This document shows, one piece after another, positions 36,601 through 46,125 of a stretch of DNA of 64,000 nt. Positions within the stretch are counted from its first letter, which is position 1; each line of letters begins with the position of its first letter. A program made the translations under genes and the position numbers. Where the stretch lies: NCBI RefSeq assembly GCF_010731655.1, contig NZ_AP022619.1, positions 3,844,001-3,908,000 on the forward strand, written 5' to 3'. The notes beneath the pieces are model-generated. The model was not told where the DNA came from. It saw only the letters and a program-made list of their open reading frames with translations, and ran no database searches. This DNA is from Mycobacterium paraseoulense. GTDB lineage: Bacteria; Actinomycetota; Actinomycetes; Mycobacteriales; Mycobacteriaceae.

Positions 36601-36987
36601 CTGCAGCAGTTGATCGGGTCGCGCACACCGGTGCTGATGGACATCGCGACCGCCGCGAACTTCCCCTGCCAGCGGCCGTTCTCCGAACACCTCGGCGTGG
36701 CCGAACTTCCGCAATACCGCATCCTGCCCGACCACAAGCAGACGGCGTCGTCGTCGAACGGGTGGCAGGCCGGCGAGGCCGGGGGTCCGTTCCTCATCAC
36801 GCAGGCGATGCTTCGTACGTCGACAATCTCGACGTATCTGCGGGGCGACTGGTATCGCGACTGGGGATCCGTGGAGCAGTATTTCCGGTTGGTGCCGGCT
36901 GACCAGGCGCCGGACGCCGTGATCGAACAGGGTGTGATGACAGTGCACGGCTGGAGCCGGCAGGGACCGATTCGGGCGCTCCCATGA
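33661..36987 (+). CDS. embA: Arabinosyltransferase EmbA
   Basis: This 1108-residue GT-C enzyme works with EmbB on the terminal branched arabinan of arabinogalactan. A short cytoplasmic N-terminus and first helix ([20 protein letters not shown]) lead to the periplasmic domain, about 15 helices, and C-terminal carbohydrate-binding domains. The catalytic pair is Asp285-Asp286 in [16 protein letters not shown] 33661 lies 8 nt after TACCAT (33647-33652), so it appears to have its own leaderless promoter rather than depending on embC. Its stop overlaps the embB start (ATGA). Confidence 0.95.
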   Translation: MPPDGNQRSQRIPRSVAAIAGIVGLLLCALVPLLPVRQTTATVVWPQGSADGHVTQITAPLVSGAPRALDISIPCTAIATLPAGGGLVVSTLPPGGVDAGKNGLFVRADKAMVVVAFRDTVAAAAPRPAVAGGACSVLHAWADAGAAGAEFVGIPGASGKLSPEKKPQVGGIFTDLKVPAQPGLSARIDVDTRFITSPTTVKKLAMAVGALAVLTAVVALAALDRRSRGGGTLVNWRSPIIWLARYRPRARWRSWRRVGVATWIADAGVIATLLLWHVIGATSSDDGYNLTIARVAPKAGYLANYYRYFGTTDAPFDWYLGLLSRLASVSTAGVWMRLPATLAGIACWLVISHWILRRLGPGRGGLAANRVAVFTAGAVFLAAWLPFNNGLRPEPLIALGVLITWILVERAIALQRLAPAAIAIFVAMLTATLAPQGLIAVAPLLTGSRAVARVIRRRRATDGLLAPLAVLAGSLSLITVVVFHSQTLANVAESARIKYKVGPTIAWYQDWLRYYFLTVESNPDGSMSRRFAVLVLLLCLFGMLVILLRRGKVPGVASGPAWRLLGTTAFGLLLLTFTPTKWAVQFGAFAGLAGALGAVTAFALARIGLHNRRNLTLYVTALLFVLAWATSGINGWFYVGNYGVPWYDIPPVIASHPVTSMFLTLSILTGLLAAWQHFRMDYAGHTEVEDNRRNRVLASTPLLVVATIMVIGEVASLTKGAVFRYPLYTTGKANLAAITSGLSPTSCAMADDVLTEPDPNAGMLQPAPGQAFGPDGPLGGKGPVGFKPDGVGDDLRSYPVVTKPGVVNSDASPNKPNAAMSDSAGTAGGKGPVGVNGSHAALPFGLDPARTPVMGSYGENSLAATATSAWYQLPPRTPDRPIVVVSASGAIWSYKEDGTFTYGQSLKLQWGVTRPDGSTQPLAEVQPIDIGPEPAWRNLRFPLTWAPPEANVARIVAYDPNLSSDQWFAFTPPRVPVLETLQQLIGSRTPVLMDIATAANFPCQRPFSEHLGVAELPQYRILPDHKQTASSSNGWQAGEAGGPFLITQAMLRTSTISTYLRGDWYRDWGSVEQYFRLVPADQAPDAVIEQGVMTVHGWSRQGPIRALP

Positions 36988-39900
36988 GCGTGACGGCGGT
37001 CGACAAGTCCCACGAGGAGGCGACCTCCCGTCAAGACGTGCGCGTGACGCGCTGGGTCGCGACGATCGCCGGGCTGATCGGCTTCGTGTTGTCGATCGCC
37101 ACGCCGTTGCTGCCCGTCGTGCAAACGACCGCGACGCTCAACTGGCCCCAGGGCGGCCAACTGAACAGCGTTACGGCGCCGCTGATTTCGCTGACCCCGG
37201 TGGACGTGACGGCGACCGTGCCCTGCTCCGCGGTGCGCGCCCTGCCACCCGAGGGCGGCGTCGTGCTGAGCACGGCACCCAAGAAGGGCAAGGATGCCGC
37301 GCTGAACGCGTTGTTCGTCGTCGTCAACGGCAAGCGCGTCGACGTCACCGACCGCAACGTGGTGATCGCCAGCGCTTCTCGCGACCAGGTCGCTTCGCCG
37401 CAGTGTCAGCGCATCGAGATCACCTCGACAAAAGCCGGCGCGTTCGCCACGTTCGTCGGACTCAAGGATCCGGCGGGCCGGCCGATCAGCGGCGGCTTCC
37501 CCGACCCGAACCTGCGGCCGCAGATCGTGGGGGTGTTCACCGATCTCACCGGCCCCGCCCCGGCCGACTTGAAGTTCTCGGCGACCATCGACACCCGGTT
37601 CTCCACCACGCCGACGACGCTGAAGCTGGCCGCCATGGTGCTGGCGATCCTGTCCACCATCGTCTCGCTGGTCGCGTTGTGGCGGCTCGACCAGTTGGAC
37701 GGGCACCGTATGCGCCGGCTCATCCCCGCGAACTGGCGCACGTTCACGCTGGCCGACGTCACGGTGATCTTCGGATTCGTGCTCTGGCACGTGATCGGGG
37801 CGAACTCGTCGGACGACGGCTACATCCTGGGCATGGCCCGGGTAGCCGATCACGCCGGCTACATGTCGAATTACTTCCGCTGGTTCGGCAGCCCCGAGGA
37901 CCCCTTCGGCTGGTACTACAACCTGCTGGCGCTCATGACGCACGTCAGCGACGCCAGCCTGTGGATGCGGCTACCCGACCTGATCGCGGGAATCCTGTGC
38001 TGGCTGCTGCTCTCGCGCGAGGTGCTCCCGCGACTCGGACCGGCGGTGGCCTCCAGCAAGGCCGCGAACTGGGCGGCGGGCCTGGTGCTGCTGACGGCGT
38101 GGATGCCGTTCGACAACGGCCTCCGCCCCGAGCCGATCATCGCCCTCGGTTCGCTGGTCACCTACGTGCTGATCGAGCGGTCGATGCGCTACAGCCGACT
38201 CACGCCCGCCGCGCTCGCGGTGATCACCGCGGCGTTCACCCTCGGTGTCCAGCCCACCGGGTTGATCGCGGTCGCCGCGCTGGTCGCCGGCGGTCGCCCG
38301 ATCCTGCGCATCCTGGTGCGCCGCCACCGGCTGGTCGGCACGCTGCCGCTGGTGGCCCCGATGCTGGCGGCCGGCACGGTGATCCTGACCGTGGTGTTCG
38401 CCGACCAGACGCTGGCAACGGTGTTGGAGGCCACCAGGATTCGCACCGCCATCGGGCCCAGCCAGGCCTGGTACACCGAGAACCTGCGCTACTACTACCT
38501 GATCCTGCCGACGGTCGACGGCTCGCTGTCGCGCCGCTTCGGCTTCCTGATCACCGCGCTGTGCCTCTTCACGGCCGTGTTCATCATGTTGCGGCGCAAG
38601 CGGGTTCCGGGCGTCGCCCGCGGGCCGGCCTGGCGGTTGATGGGCGTCATCTTCGGGACCATGTTCTTCCTCATGTTCACCCCGACCAAGTGGGTGCACC
38701 ACTTCGGGCTGTTCGCGGCCGTGGGCGCCGCGATGGCCGCCCTGACGACGGTGCTCGTGTCGCCGAAGGTGCTGCGCTGGTCGCGCAACCGGATGGCGTT
38801 CCTGGCGGCGGTGATGTTCGTGCTGGCGCTGTGCTTCGCCACCACCAACGGCTGGTGGTACGTCTCCAGCTACGGCGTGCCGTTCAACAGCAGCATGCCG
38901 AAAATCGGCGGAATCACCATCAGCGCAATATTTTTCGCGCTGTTCGCGATTACCGCGGTGTACGCGGCCTGGTTGCACTTCGTCGACACCAGCCACGGGG
39001 AGGGCAGAGTGGCGCGGGCACTCACGGCGGCGCCCATCCCCGTCGCCGCCGGCTTCATGGCGCTGGTGTTCGTGGGGTCGATGGTGGCCGGCATCGTCCG
39101 TCAGTACCCCACGTACTCCAACGCCTGGGACAACCTGCGCGAGTTCAGCGGGGGATGCGGGCTGGCCGACGACATTCTCGTCGAGCCCGACAGCAACGCG
39201 GGCTTCATGGCGGCGCTGCCCGGCGATTACGGCCCGCTGGGACCGCTGGGGGGTGTCAACCCCACCGGATTCACCCCCAACGGCGTGCCCGACCGCACCC
39301 TGGCCGAGTCGGTCAAGGAGACGTCGGTCCCGCAGCCCGGGACCGACTACGACTGGGATGCGCCGCTCAAGCTGGCGGCGCCGGGTATCAACGGGTCGAC
39401 GGTGCCGCTGCCCTACGGCCTCAACCCCGACGAGGTTCCGCTGGCCGGCAGCTACACCCGCGGCGCGCAACAGCAGAGCAAGCTGACCTCGGCGTGGTAC
39501 CAACTCCCGAAGGCCGACGCCGGGCACCCGCTGGTCGTGGTGACCGCAGCCGGCACGATCGCCGGCAACAGCATCCTGCATCACCACACCAGCGGGCAGA
39601 CATTGGAATTGGAATTCGGCAGGCCCGGTCCCGGCGGCTCCGTGCTGCCGGCCGGTCGGCTGGTGCCCTACGACCTGTACGGCGAGCAGCCGAAGGTGTG
39701 GCGCAACCTTCGCTACCCGCGCTCGCAGATGCCCGCCGACGCGGTCGCGGTGCGGGTGGTCGCCGAGGACCTGTCCCTGACCCCCGACGACTGGATCGCC
39801 CTCACCCCGCCGCGGGTACCGGAACTGCGCTCGCTGCAGGAGTACATCGGTTCGACGCAACCCGTGCTGATGGACTGGGCTGTCGGGCTGGCCTTCCCGT

Positions 39901-40211
39901 GCCAGCAGCCGATGCTGCACGTCAACGGCGTCACCGAGATCCCCAAGTTCCGCATCACCCCGGACTACAACGCCAAGAAGCAGGACACCGACACCTGGCA
40001 GGACGGCGTCAACGGCGGCCTGCTGGGCATCACCGATCTGCTGCTGCGGGCTCATGTCATGTCGACCTACCTGTCCCACGACTGGGGCCGGGACTGGGGC
40101 TCGCTGCGCAAGTTCGACACCATCGCCGATGCCCGGCCCGCGCAGCTCGAACTCGGCACCGCAACCCGCAGCGGGTGGTGGTCACCGGGCCAGATCCGCA
40201 TTAAGCCATAG
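36984..40211 (+). CDS. embB: Arabinosyltransferase EmbB (ethambutol target)
   Basis: This 1075-residue GT-C enzyme has about 15 helices and C-terminal carbohydrate-binding domains. The catalytic pair is Asp277-Asp278 in [14 protein letters not shown]. The residue equivalent to M. tuberculosis Met306, the main ethambutol-resistance site, is the native Met284. The residue equivalent to Gly406 is Pro384 (RPEPIIALG rather than RPEGIIALG). The N-terminus is slightly shorter than in M. tuberculosis (1098). It is translationally coupled to embA through ATGA. The stop TAG lies inside GCCATAGCGGC, a weak hairpin. An AT-richer stretch of about 150 bp follows. Confidence 0.95.
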   Translation: MSVTAVDKSHEEATSRQDVRVTRWVATIAGLIGFVLSIATPLLPVVQTTATLNWPQGGQLNSVTAPLISLTPVDVTATVPCSAVRALPPEGGVVLSTAPKKGKDAALNALFVVVNGKRVDVTDRNVVIASASRDQVASPQCQRIEITSTKAGAFATFVGLKDPAGRPISGGFPDPNLRPQIVGVFTDLTGPAPADLKFSATIDTRFSTTPTTLKLAAMVLAILSTIVSLVALWRLDQLDGHRMRRLIPANWRTFTLADVTVIFGFVLWHVIGANSSDDGYILGMARVADHAGYMSNYFRWFGSPEDPFGWYYNLLALMTHVSDASLWMRLPDLIAGILCWLLLSREVLPRLGPAVASSKAANWAAGLVLLTAWMPFDNGLRPEPIIALGSLVTYVLIERSMRYSRLTPAALAVITAAFTLGVQPTGLIAVAALVAGGRPILRILVRRHRLVGTLPLVAPMLAAGTVILTVVFADQTLATVLEATRIRTAIGPSQAWYTENLRYYYLILPTVDGSLSRRFGFLITALCLFTAVFIMLRRKRVPGVARGPAWRLMGVIFGTMFFLMFTPTKWVHHFGLFAAVGAAMAALTTVLVSPKVLRWSRNRMAFLAAVMFVLALCFATTNGWWYVSSYGVPFNSSMPKIGGITISAIFFALFAITAVYAAWLHFVDTSHGEGRVARALTAAPIPVAAGFMALVFVGSMVAGIVRQYPTYSNAWDNLREFSGGCGLADDILVEPDSNAGFMAALPGDYGPLGPLGGVNPTGFTPNGVPDRTLAESVKETSVPQPGTDYDWDAPLKLAAPGINGSTVPLPYGLNPDEVPLAGSYTRGAQQQSKLTSAWYQLPKADAGHPLVVVTAAGTIAGNSILHHHTSGQTLELEFGRPGPGGSVLPAGRLVPYDLYGEQPKVWRNLRYPRSQMPADAVAVRVVAEDLSLTPDDWIALTPPRVPELRSLQEYIGSTQPVLMDWAVGLAFPCQQPMLHVNGVTEIPKFRITPDYNAKKQDTDTWQDGVNGGLLGITDLLLRAHVMSTYLSHDWGRDWGSLRKFDTIADARPAQLELGTATRSGWWSPGQIRIKP

Positions 40212-40293
40212 CGGCTCAATAAACAATTGCCGCCGTAATTTGTCAACCGCCCAATAAGTACAGGAATTGACGGTTGAGTAATTGCCGGAAATA

Positions 40294-40319
40294 GGTTTGA
40301 TTTCGTCGCGTCCGGGTTA
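40294..40319 (+). promoter_or_regulatory. SigF-like promoter candidate
   Basis: GGTTT (40294-40298) is followed by 15 nt and GGGTTA (40314-40319). The -35 half fits SigF well and the -10 half fits with one transposed base compared with GGGTAT. The surrounding 40212-40365 region is noticeably less GC-rich than the genes. A transcript would start just before the CRP-type palindrome. Confidence 0.3.
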
Positions 40320-40331
40320 CTAACTAACCGC

Positions 40332-40347
40332 TGTGATCCACTTCACA
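40332..40347 (+). promoter_or_regulatory. Perfect CRP-type palindrome TGTGA-N6-TCACA
   Basis: TGTGATCCACTTCACA matches the consensus of CRP-family sites, including mycobacterial Crp (Rv3676), at all ten conserved positions. It lies 18-34 bp upstream of ATG 40366, so it should overlap or follow the transcription start of the secreted-protein gene. That placement suggests repression. Confidence 0.6.
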
Positions 40348-40365
40348 CGGGAAAATAGGTGCCCC

Positions 40366-40872
40366 ATGACTGCGCTGACACCCCTTGGAACATGTGCGGC
40401 GGCGTTCGTCGCGGCGATCGCCCCGGCAACGACGTTCGCAATCACCACGGCGGCCGCCGAAGGTGGCACCACCGTCGTCCTGGACAACTATTTGCGGCGC
40501 TGCGATTTCAGCCGCGTCGGCGTCGCGCCCAAGGTGCCGAACCCGATGCTGGGTACGGGGTCGGCCCTCATCCATACCACCGGGTCACGGGCGGTGGCCG
40601 AGGTACATCTCTACGACGAACCCGAACCCGGCACCCACTTCGACGTCGGGCTCATCGAGATGCCGCGGCCGGCGACGGGCACCTGCGGACCGGGCGACCC
40701 GGGCACCGCCTTCACCGGCATGGACACCGACGCGGCGGGCAACGGCACGGCGACCGTGCAAGACACCATTCGGCCGGGAACCACGGGCGTGTGGGTGATT
40801 ATCGAGCGGCGCAACGCGAACTCGCAGAATCCGGCGGAGTTTTACACTTCCGAGTTCGTGGCGCCGGTATAA
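40366..40872 (+). CDS. Secreted protein of unknown function
   Basis: This 168-residue protein has a signal peptide (hydrophobic GTCAAAFVAAIAPATTFA, cleavage likely around TTAAAE). The mature part looks like an all-beta domain: TTVVLDNYLRRCDFSRVGV, HTTGSRAVAEVHLYDEPEP, FDVGLIEMPRP and a closing GVWVIIERRN strand. Two Cys (RRCDF and TGTCGPG) could pair. It resembles other small exported mycobacterial proteins but I recognise no named family. Start ATG 40366 has ATAGGTG upstream. The promoter region carries a perfect CRP-type palindrome. Confidence 0.72.
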   Translation: MTALTPLGTCAAAFVAAIAPATTFAITTAAAEGGTTVVLDNYLRRCDFSRVGVAPKVPNPMLGTGSALIHTTGSRAVAEVHLYDEPEPGTHFDVGLIEMPRPATGTCGPGDPGTAFTGMDTDAAGNGTATVQDTIRPGTTGVWVIIERRNANSQNPAEFYTSEFVAPV

Positions 40873-40995
40873 CCGCGGTCCCGCTATCACTTCGGTCCCG
40901 CCCAGGCAGTGCCATAAGTCCCTATCTCGACGCCCCGGTCAAGTGCTCCGATAATGGGCATCGCCGAATGACGGCGTCCGATGAGAGGCACGGCA

Positions 40996-41463
40996 ATGAA
41001 CGTTTCACCACAGTCACCGGCCCCGACACGCTTTTTGGCCCGCGTGCTCGGCCCCTTCCTCGTCGTCGTCGACGTGACGGCGGTGGCGCGGGCCTCCGAC
41101 ATGCAGACGCTGCTGTCGCAATTCGAGGCGAATTCGATGTGGACGTTTGTCACCGGCGCCTTCATCCTGCTGCTCGGCCTGACCATCGTTGCCGCCCACC
41201 AAAGCTGGCGCGGCCCCGCGGCCGCCATCGTTTCCCTGCTCGGCTGGCTGATCGTGCTTCGCGGGCTGCTGCTGGTCGCCTTTCCTAAATTCTTCGCCTC
41301 GATGGCCGATGCGATGATCGGCGCGCAGGGCTGGTGGATCACGCTGTGCGTGGTCTTCGCCCTGGTCGGCCTCTACCTGACCTACGTGGGCTGGGCGCCC
41401 GCACCGAAGCGGCCGACATCGCAAGCGGCGGCGGCCAATCCGGACCTGCCGCGAGCCGCGTGA
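40996..41463 (+). CDS. Four-helix membrane protein, function unknown
   Basis: The protein is about 155 residues with four hydrophobic segments: FLARVLGPFLVVVDVTAVA, TFVTGAFILLLGLTIVAA, the stretch AAIVSLLGWLIVLRGLLLV, and WWITLCVVFALVGLYLTYV. The loop HQSWRGPA and the short soluble C-terminus are polar. I choose ATG 40996 (GAGAGG upstream); ATG 40981 is possible. Its stop codon overlaps the GTG of the FHA-domain gene (GTGA), so the two proteins are made together, which hints that the FHA protein signals to or from this membrane protein. Confidence 0.68.
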   Translation: MNVSPQSPAPTRFLARVLGPFLVVVDVTAVARASDMQTLLSQFEANSMWTFVTGAFILLLGLTIVAAHQSWRGPAAAIVSLLGWLIVLRGLLLVAFPKFFASMADAMIGAQGWWITLCVVFALVGLYLTYVGWAPAPKRPTSQAAAANPDLPRAA

Positions 41464-41900
41464 GCAACACGGGGTCGACGCCGCACCGGCCGACTCAGCG
41501 GGAAGGCTCGGAGGAACTCACCGGTGACATCGGTACGGCGGTGCCCGCCGAGTTCGACGCGCCGGCAACCCAAGCGGCGGGCGGGGACAGGCCGGCGCTG
41601 AGCCCGGGCTCGGCGCTGCTCGTCGTCACCCGCGGGCCCAACGCCGGGTCACGGTTCCCGTTGAACCAACCCGTCATGGCCGCGGGCCGGCATCCGGAAA
41701 GCGACATCTACCTCGACGACATCACGGTCAGCCGCCGGCACGCCGAATTCCTCAGCGAGGGTGGCCAATTCCGTATCGTCGACGTGGGCAGCATGAACCA
41801 CACCTATCTCAACCGGGAGCCCGTCGACGAAGCGGTGCTGGCCGACGGCGACGAAATCCAGATCGGCAGGGTCCGTCTGCTTTTCGTCACCGACGCGTAG
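41460..41900 (+). CDS. FHA-domain protein (GarA-like)
   Basis: This 146-residue protein has a disordered N-terminal third and one C-terminal FHA domain. The phosphothreonine-binding core is intact: MAAGRHPESDIYLDDITVSRRHAEF with Gly-Arg, Ser and Arg-His, then VGSMNHTYLNREPV. It is close to GarA in the domain, but GarA's N-terminal ETTS phosphorylation motif is not present; candidate Thr residues are in RPTQREG and ELTGDIG. FHA domains read Ser/Thr kinase signals, so it probably relays phosphorylation to the coupled membrane protein. Its TAG stop forms part of the -10 hexamer of fadE35. Confidence 0.85.
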   Translation: MSNTGSTPHRPTQREGSEELTGDIGTAVPAEFDAPATQAAGGDRPALSPGSALLVVTRGPNAGSRFPLNQPVMAAGRHPESDIYLDDITVSRRHAEFLSEGGQFRIVDVGSMNHTYLNREPVDEAVLADGDEIQIGRVRLLFVTDA

Positions 41901-41910
41901 CGTCTCTGCC

Positions 41911-43689
41911 ATGAGCGACTACGCCGCAGAGGCGGTGGACCGGCTGCCCTTCTCCAGCGAGGAGAAGTCGCGGCGCTACCGGACCGAGAACTACCGCGGG
42001 GCCGTGGGTCTCAACTGGTACCTCACCGATCCCACCCTGCGATTCACCATGGCGTACTACCTGCAACCCGAGGAACTGGCGGTCGTGGAACCGCACCTGG
42101 TGCGCATGGGCGAGCTGATGGGCGGGCCCGTCGCGCGATGGGCGGAGGAGACCGACCACAACCCACCCCGGCTGGAGCGCTACGACCGCTGGGGCCACGA
42201 CATCAGCCGGGTCGTCATGCCGGCCTCCTTCACCGAGTCCAAGCGCGCGGTCCTCGACGCCCAACAGGCCCTGCGCGACGACGCGCGGGCTGCGAAGGTG
42301 AGCTCGGGTCTGGGCCTGTTCGCGTCCAACTATCTGCTCAACCAGGCCGATATCGGGATGGGCTGCGCGCTTGGCACCGGCGGCGGCATGGTCTCCTCGC
42401 TGGTGGCCGCCTACGCGCCGGCCGACGTGCGGGAGCACGTGGCAGCCAAGTTCGCCTCCGGCGAGTGGGCGGGCGAGACGGCGCAACTGCTGACGGAACG
42501 CACCGGCGGCTCCGACCTGGGCGCCCTCGAGACGACGGCGACCCGCGCAGGCGACGCCTGGATCCTCAACGGCTTCAAGTGGTTCGCGTCCAACTGCGCC
42601 GGCGAGGCGTTCGTCGTGCTGGCCAAACCCGAGGGCGCGCCCGACTCGACGCGGGGCGTCGCCAACTTCCTGGTGCTGCGCACCCGCCGCGACGGGTCGC
42701 GCAACGGGGTGCGGGTGCGCCGCCTCAAGGACAAGCTCGGCACCCGCTCGGTCGCCTCCGGCGAGGTGGAATTCGTTGACGCCGAAGCGTTTCTGCTGTC
42801 CGGCGAGCCCACCGGCGAGGCGGGGCCGTCCGACGGCAAGGGGCTGGGCCGCATGATGGAGCTGACCAACGCCGCGCGCCTGGGCATCGCCCTGTTCGGG
42901 CTCGGCAACGCGCGCCGTGCCCTGGTCGAGTCGCTGTGCTACGCCCGCCGGCGGCACGCGTTCGGCGGCGCGCTGATCGACAAGCCGCTGATGCGCCGCA
43001 AGTTGGCCGAGATGATCGTCGACGTCGAAGCCGCGCAGGCGATGGTGTTCGACGGCACCGGCGCCACCAATCACCGCCAGCCCCGAGCCATGCGGCAGCG
43101 CATCGCGGTGCCGGTCACCAAGCTCAAGGCCTGCCGCCTGGGGATCACCGCGGCGTCCGACGCGATCGAAATCCACGGCGGCAACGGCTATATCGAGACG
43201 TGGCCGGTCGCCCGGCTGCTGCGTGACGCGCAGGTCAACACCATCTGGGAGGGGCCCGACAACATCCTTTGCCTGGATGTGCGGCGTGGTATCGAGCAGA
43301 CCCGCGCTCACGAGGTGTTGCTGGCGCGGATGCGCGACGCGGTGTCGGTGTCCGACGACGACGACACCACCCGGCTGGTGGCCGGGCGCATCGAAGATCT
43401 GGACGCGGCGATCGTGGCCTGGTCCAAGTTGGACCGCGACATGGCCGAGGCGCGGTTATACCCGCTGGCCCAATTCATGGGTGACGTGTACGCCGCGGCG
43501 CTGCTCACCGAGCAGGCCGCCTGGGAACGCTCCACCGGTGGTGGGGAGCGCAAGGCGTTGGTCGCCCGGCTCCACGCGCAGCGGTATCTCGCCGACCCCG
43601 GGGCGCTGCGCGGCATCGACGCCGACCGCGACGAGGCGCTGGAGCGCTTCGACGAGCTGGCCGGCGGCGCCCTGACCGTCGACGCCTGA
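41911..43689 (+). CDS. fadE35: Acyl-CoA dehydrogenase FadE35
   Basis: This 592-residue long-form acyl-CoA dehydrogenase, AidB-like in length, fits Rv3797. Visible regions include the flavin-binding TERTGGSDLGALETTA, NGFKWFASNCAGEAFVVLAKP, the central RRLKDKLGTRSVASGEVEF, ELTNAARLGIALFGLGNARRAL, YARRRHAFGGALIDKPL and the IEIHGGNGYIETWPVARLLRD segment near the active site. It probably oxidises acyl-CoAs of unusual structure. ATG 41911 lies 7 nt after TAGCGT (41898-41903). A 7-bp hairpin follows the stop. Confidence 0.92.
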   Translation: MSDYAAEAVDRLPFSSEEKSRRYRTENYRGAVGLNWYLTDPTLRFTMAYYLQPEELAVVEPHLVRMGELMGGPVARWAEETDHNPPRLERYDRWGHDISRVVMPASFTESKRAVLDAQQALRDDARAAKVSSGLGLFASNYLLNQADIGMGCALGTGGGMVSSLVAAYAPADVREHVAAKFASGEWAGETAQLLTERTGGSDLGALETTATRAGDAWILNGFKWFASNCAGEAFVVLAKPEGAPDSTRGVANFLVLRTRRDGSRNGVRVRRLKDKLGTRSVASGEVEFVDAEAFLLSGEPTGEAGPSDGKGLGRMMELTNAARLGIALFGLGNARRALVESLCYARRRHAFGGALIDKPLMRRKLAEMIVDVEAAQAMVFDGTGATNHRQPRAMRQRIAVPVTKLKACRLGITAASDAIEIHGGNGYIETWPVARLLRDAQVNTIWEGPDNILCLDVRRGIEQTRAHEVLLARMRDAVSVSDDDDTTRLVAGRIEDLDAAIVAWSKLDRDMAEARLYPLAQFMGDVYAAALLTEQAAWERSTGGGERKALVARLHAQRYLADPGALRGIDADRDEALERFDELAGGALTVDA

Positions 43690-43707
43690 CGGGCGGTTCC
43701 GCGGACC

Positions 43708-43729
43708 GACGTCCGCCAGCTGGGACGTC
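43708..43729 (+). terminator. Stem-loop after fadE35
   Basis: GACGTCC (43708-43714), an 8-nt loop and GGACGTC (43723-43729) form a perfect 7-bp hairpin 18 bp after the fadE35 stop. There is no U-tract. It could be a U-less terminator or a palindromic operator for the next gene. Confidence 0.35.
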
Positions 43730-43823
43730 GCTGGGAGTGTCCTGGAAAGCGTGGGCGTGGCGGCGGAACGGGTATGCCTAGGGCCAGGTGAGTGGCTGTC
43801 GGCCAGGTCTGGAGGGTTTAGCG

Positions 43824-44396
43824 ATGTCGCCCGTTACCAGGGGCCCCATGGGTAGTTTGACGTCCGGGCTGCGGCTGGTCAGCCGAAAGCCGGGGCACTT
43901 CCGCAGCGGCCGGTGGTTCCTCCTGGCCGACGGCGTGCTGCTGATTGCTCTGGGTGTCGCCGGGTTCGTCTCCGCCGGCGTGCATCCCCATGCCCCGCCC
44001 GTCGGCGCCCCGGTGCTGGGGCTGGCGTTGACACCCTGGCACAGCGCCCTGTTGGCCGGGCTCGGCGTGCTCGCCGTGATCGGAGTTGTCCAGCGGCACG
44101 CGGCGATCACCGCGGCCGCGCTCAGCTCGGTGGTCTTCCTGGCTCTGGTGATCATCGGCGCGATCGCCGCGGCACATCATGCGCCGGGCCCGCTCGGCTT
44201 CGAGCCGCGCGACATCGTGTTGCACGGCGTGCTGGGCGCGGCGAACTTCGCCGTCCTGTATTGGCTCCTCCCGGACGTGCTGGAAGGGCCGGATTGGGTT
44301 CCGCGCCGGGAAACCGGGATTCAGCAACCCGGCGGGATTCAGCAACCCGGTGAACCGACCACGCCGCCGGCAGGCCAGTCATCCGCCGGGGCCTGA
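43824..44396 (+). CDS. Four-helix membrane protein (DUF4383-like)
   Basis: The protein is about 190 residues. ATG 43824 follows GGAGGG. Four hydrophobic segments are seen (WFLLADGVLLIALGVAGFV, LAGLGVLAVIGVV, VFLALVIIGAIAAA and GVLGAANFAVLYWLLP). The luminal HAPPVGAPVLGLALTPWHS and FEPRDIVLHGVLGAANF motifs resemble DUF4383 proteins, function unknown. The cytoplasmic tail has an exact 18-bp tandem duplication giving GIQQPGGIQQPGEP. In M. tuberculosis an insertion sequence occupies the position between fadE35 and accD4 instead. Confidence 0.65.
   Translation: MSPVTRGPMGSLTSGLRLVSRKPGHFRSGRWFLLADGVLLIALGVAGFVSAGVHPHAPPVGAPVLGLALTPWHSALLAGLGVLAVIGVVQRHAAITAAALSSVVFLALVIIGAIAAAHHAPGPLGFEPRDIVLHGVLGAANFAVLYWLLPDVLEGPDWVPRRETGIQQPGGIQQPGEPTTPPAGQSSAGA
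44316..44351 (+). repeat. 18-bp tandem repeat, two copies
   Basis: The unit GGGATTCAGCAACCCGG(C/T) occurs twice without a gap, encoding two GIQQPG units in the C-terminal tail of the membrane protein. Only the last base differs, so copy number could vary among strains. Confidence 0.8.
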
Positions 44397-44553
44397 GGCC
44401 CAGTTGGGCCAGCCCCACACGGCACCCGGGCGGCCCCGATGAGACCGCCACCCGATCCGCGAATCTGATATCGGATGCGATATCACGTTGCGCGATCACC
44501 ACATGGTCCGCCGGGCGGTTCCGGTGTGACGAAAGTGTCTCCGCCGCGGGCGC

Positions 44554-46125
44554 TTAGACCGGGATCAGCCCGTGCTTGCGTGCCGTGCGGAACCACAATT
44601 GCTTGTCCCGCAACAACTTCAGCGACTTGCGCAGCAGCAGCCGGGTCTCGTGGGGGTCGATGACCGCGTCGATGAACCCGCGCTCGGCGGCGGTCCACGG
44701 GATCGCCATGTTGAGGTTGTAGCCCTCGATGAAGTCCTTCTTGATCTGCTGCGCCTCGGGCGTGGTCGGGTCGGGGAAACGCTTCATCAGCAGCTGCGCG
44801 GCGCCCTCGGCGCCGATCACCGCGATGCGCGCGGTGGGCCAGGCGAAGTTGAAGTCCGCGGTCAGCTGCCGGGAGCCCATCACCGCATAGGCGCCGCCAT
44901 AGGACTTGCGCACGGTGATGGTCACCTTCGGCACGTCGGCCTCCACGACCGAGTAGAGGAACCGGCCGCCGCGCTTGATGATGCCCCGCTTCTCCTCTTC
45001 GGCGCCGGGCAGGAAGCCCGGGGTGTCCACCACGAAGACCAGCGGGATGTTGAACGCGTCGCAGAACCGCACGAACCGCGCCGCCTTGTCGGACGCCTCG
45101 TTGTCGATCGCCCCCGACATGTGCATGGGCTGGTTGGCGATCACCCCCACCGGGTGGCCGTCGACGCGCGCGTAACCGGTGATGATGGCCGGGCCGTGCT
45201 GCGCCGCGACGTCGAGGAAGTCGCCGTCGTCGAAGATGCGCAACAGGATTTCGTGCATGTCGTAGGCCGCGTTGTCGGAGTCCGGCACGATCGCGTCGAG
45301 CTCGAGGTCGCTCGGCGTGATCTCCGGCTCCAGCCCCGGGTTGACGATCGGCGGCCGGCCGAAGGCGCTCGACGGCAGGAACGACAGGAAGTCGCGCACG
45401 TACTGGAACGCCTCGGCCTCGGAGTCGACCACCTGGTGGATGTTGCCGTAGCGGGCCTGGGCGTCGGAGCCGCCCAGCTCGTCGAGCGTGACCTCCTCGC
45501 CGGTGACCTCCTTGATCACGTCGGGGCCGGTGACGAAGAAGTAGCCCTGGTCACGCACCGAGACGAGCAGGTCGTCCTGGATCGGCGAATAGACCGCTCC
45601 CCCGGCGCATTTGCCGAAGATGAGCGAGATCTGCGGCACCAGGCCGGACAGCGCCTCGTGGCGACGGCCCAGCTCGGCGTACCACGCCAGCGAGGTGACG
45701 GCGTCCTGGATGCGTGCCCCGCCGGAGTCCTGGATGCCGATGATCGGGCAGGCGACCATCGCGCACCACTCCATCAGCCGGGCGACCTTGCGGCCGAACA
45801 TCTCCCCGACCGTGCCCTGGAACACCGTCTGGTCGTGGGAGAACACCCCGACCGGTCGCCCATCGATCATGGCGTGGCCGGTGACGCACCCGTCGCCGTA
45901 GAGCGCGTTCGGGTCGTCCGGCGTCTTGGCCAACGCCCCGACTTCCATGAAGGTGCCCGGGTCGACCAGCGCATGGATGCGGGCGCGGGCGCTGGGGATG
46001 CCCTTCTTGTCGCGCTTGGCGACGGCCTTCTCGCCGCCGGGTTCCATGGCCAGCTCCATGCGCACATGGAGCTCGGCCAGCTTTTCGGCTGTCGTGTGAG
46101 CGCGAGAAGGCTCCGCACCGGTCAC
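44554..46125 (-). CDS. accD4: Acyl-CoA carboxylase beta subunit AccD4
   Basis: This 523-residue carboxyltransferase subunit fits Rv3799c. It carboxylates the C24-C26 acyl-CoA that becomes the alpha branch of mycolic acids, in complex with a biotin-carrying AccA subunit encoded elsewhere. Visible motifs are [59 protein letters not shown], and the C-terminal [22 protein letters not shown] plus [19 protein letters not shown] oxyanion regions. Its GTG start overlaps the pks13 stop by 1 nt, as part of the fadD32-pks13-accD4 operon. The gene ends 157 bp from the convergent membrane protein gene. Confidence 0.96.
   Translation of the reverse strand: MTGAEPSRAHTTAEKLAELHVRMELAMEPGGEKAVAKRDKKGIPSARARIHALVDPGTFMEVGALAKTPDDPNALYGDGCVTGHAMIDGRPVGVFSHDQTVFQGTVGEMFGRKVARLMEWCAMVACPIIGIQDSGGARIQDAVTSLAWYAELGRRHEALSGLVPQISLIFGKCAGGAVYSPIQDDLLVSVRDQGYFFVTGPDVIKEVTGEEVTLDELGGSDAQARYGNIHQVVDSEAEAFQYVRDFLSFLPSSAFGRPPIVNPGLEPEITPSDLELDAIVPDSDNAAYDMHEILLRIFDDGDFLDVAAQHGPAIITGYARVDGHPVGVIANQPMHMSGAIDNEASDKAARFVRFCDAFNIPLVFVVDTPGFLPGAEEEKRGIIKRGGRFLYSVVEADVPKVTITVRKSYGGAYAVMGSRQLTADFNFAWPTARIAVIGAEGAAQLLMKRFPDPTTPEAQQIKKDFIEGYNLNMAIPWTAAERGFIDAVIDPHETRLLLRKSLKLLRDKQLWFRTARKHGLIPV

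Noticed and set aside
37833..37835. Ethambutol-resistance change at EmbB codon 306 equivalent
   Set aside because: The codon is ATG (Met284 here), the wild-type residue, so no resistance mutation is present at that position.
28888..40079. Long antisense frames over embC, embA and embB
   Set aside because: They are rich in Gly, Gln, His and Arg with no domain and are the usual byproduct of GC-biased third positions opposite genuine emb genes.
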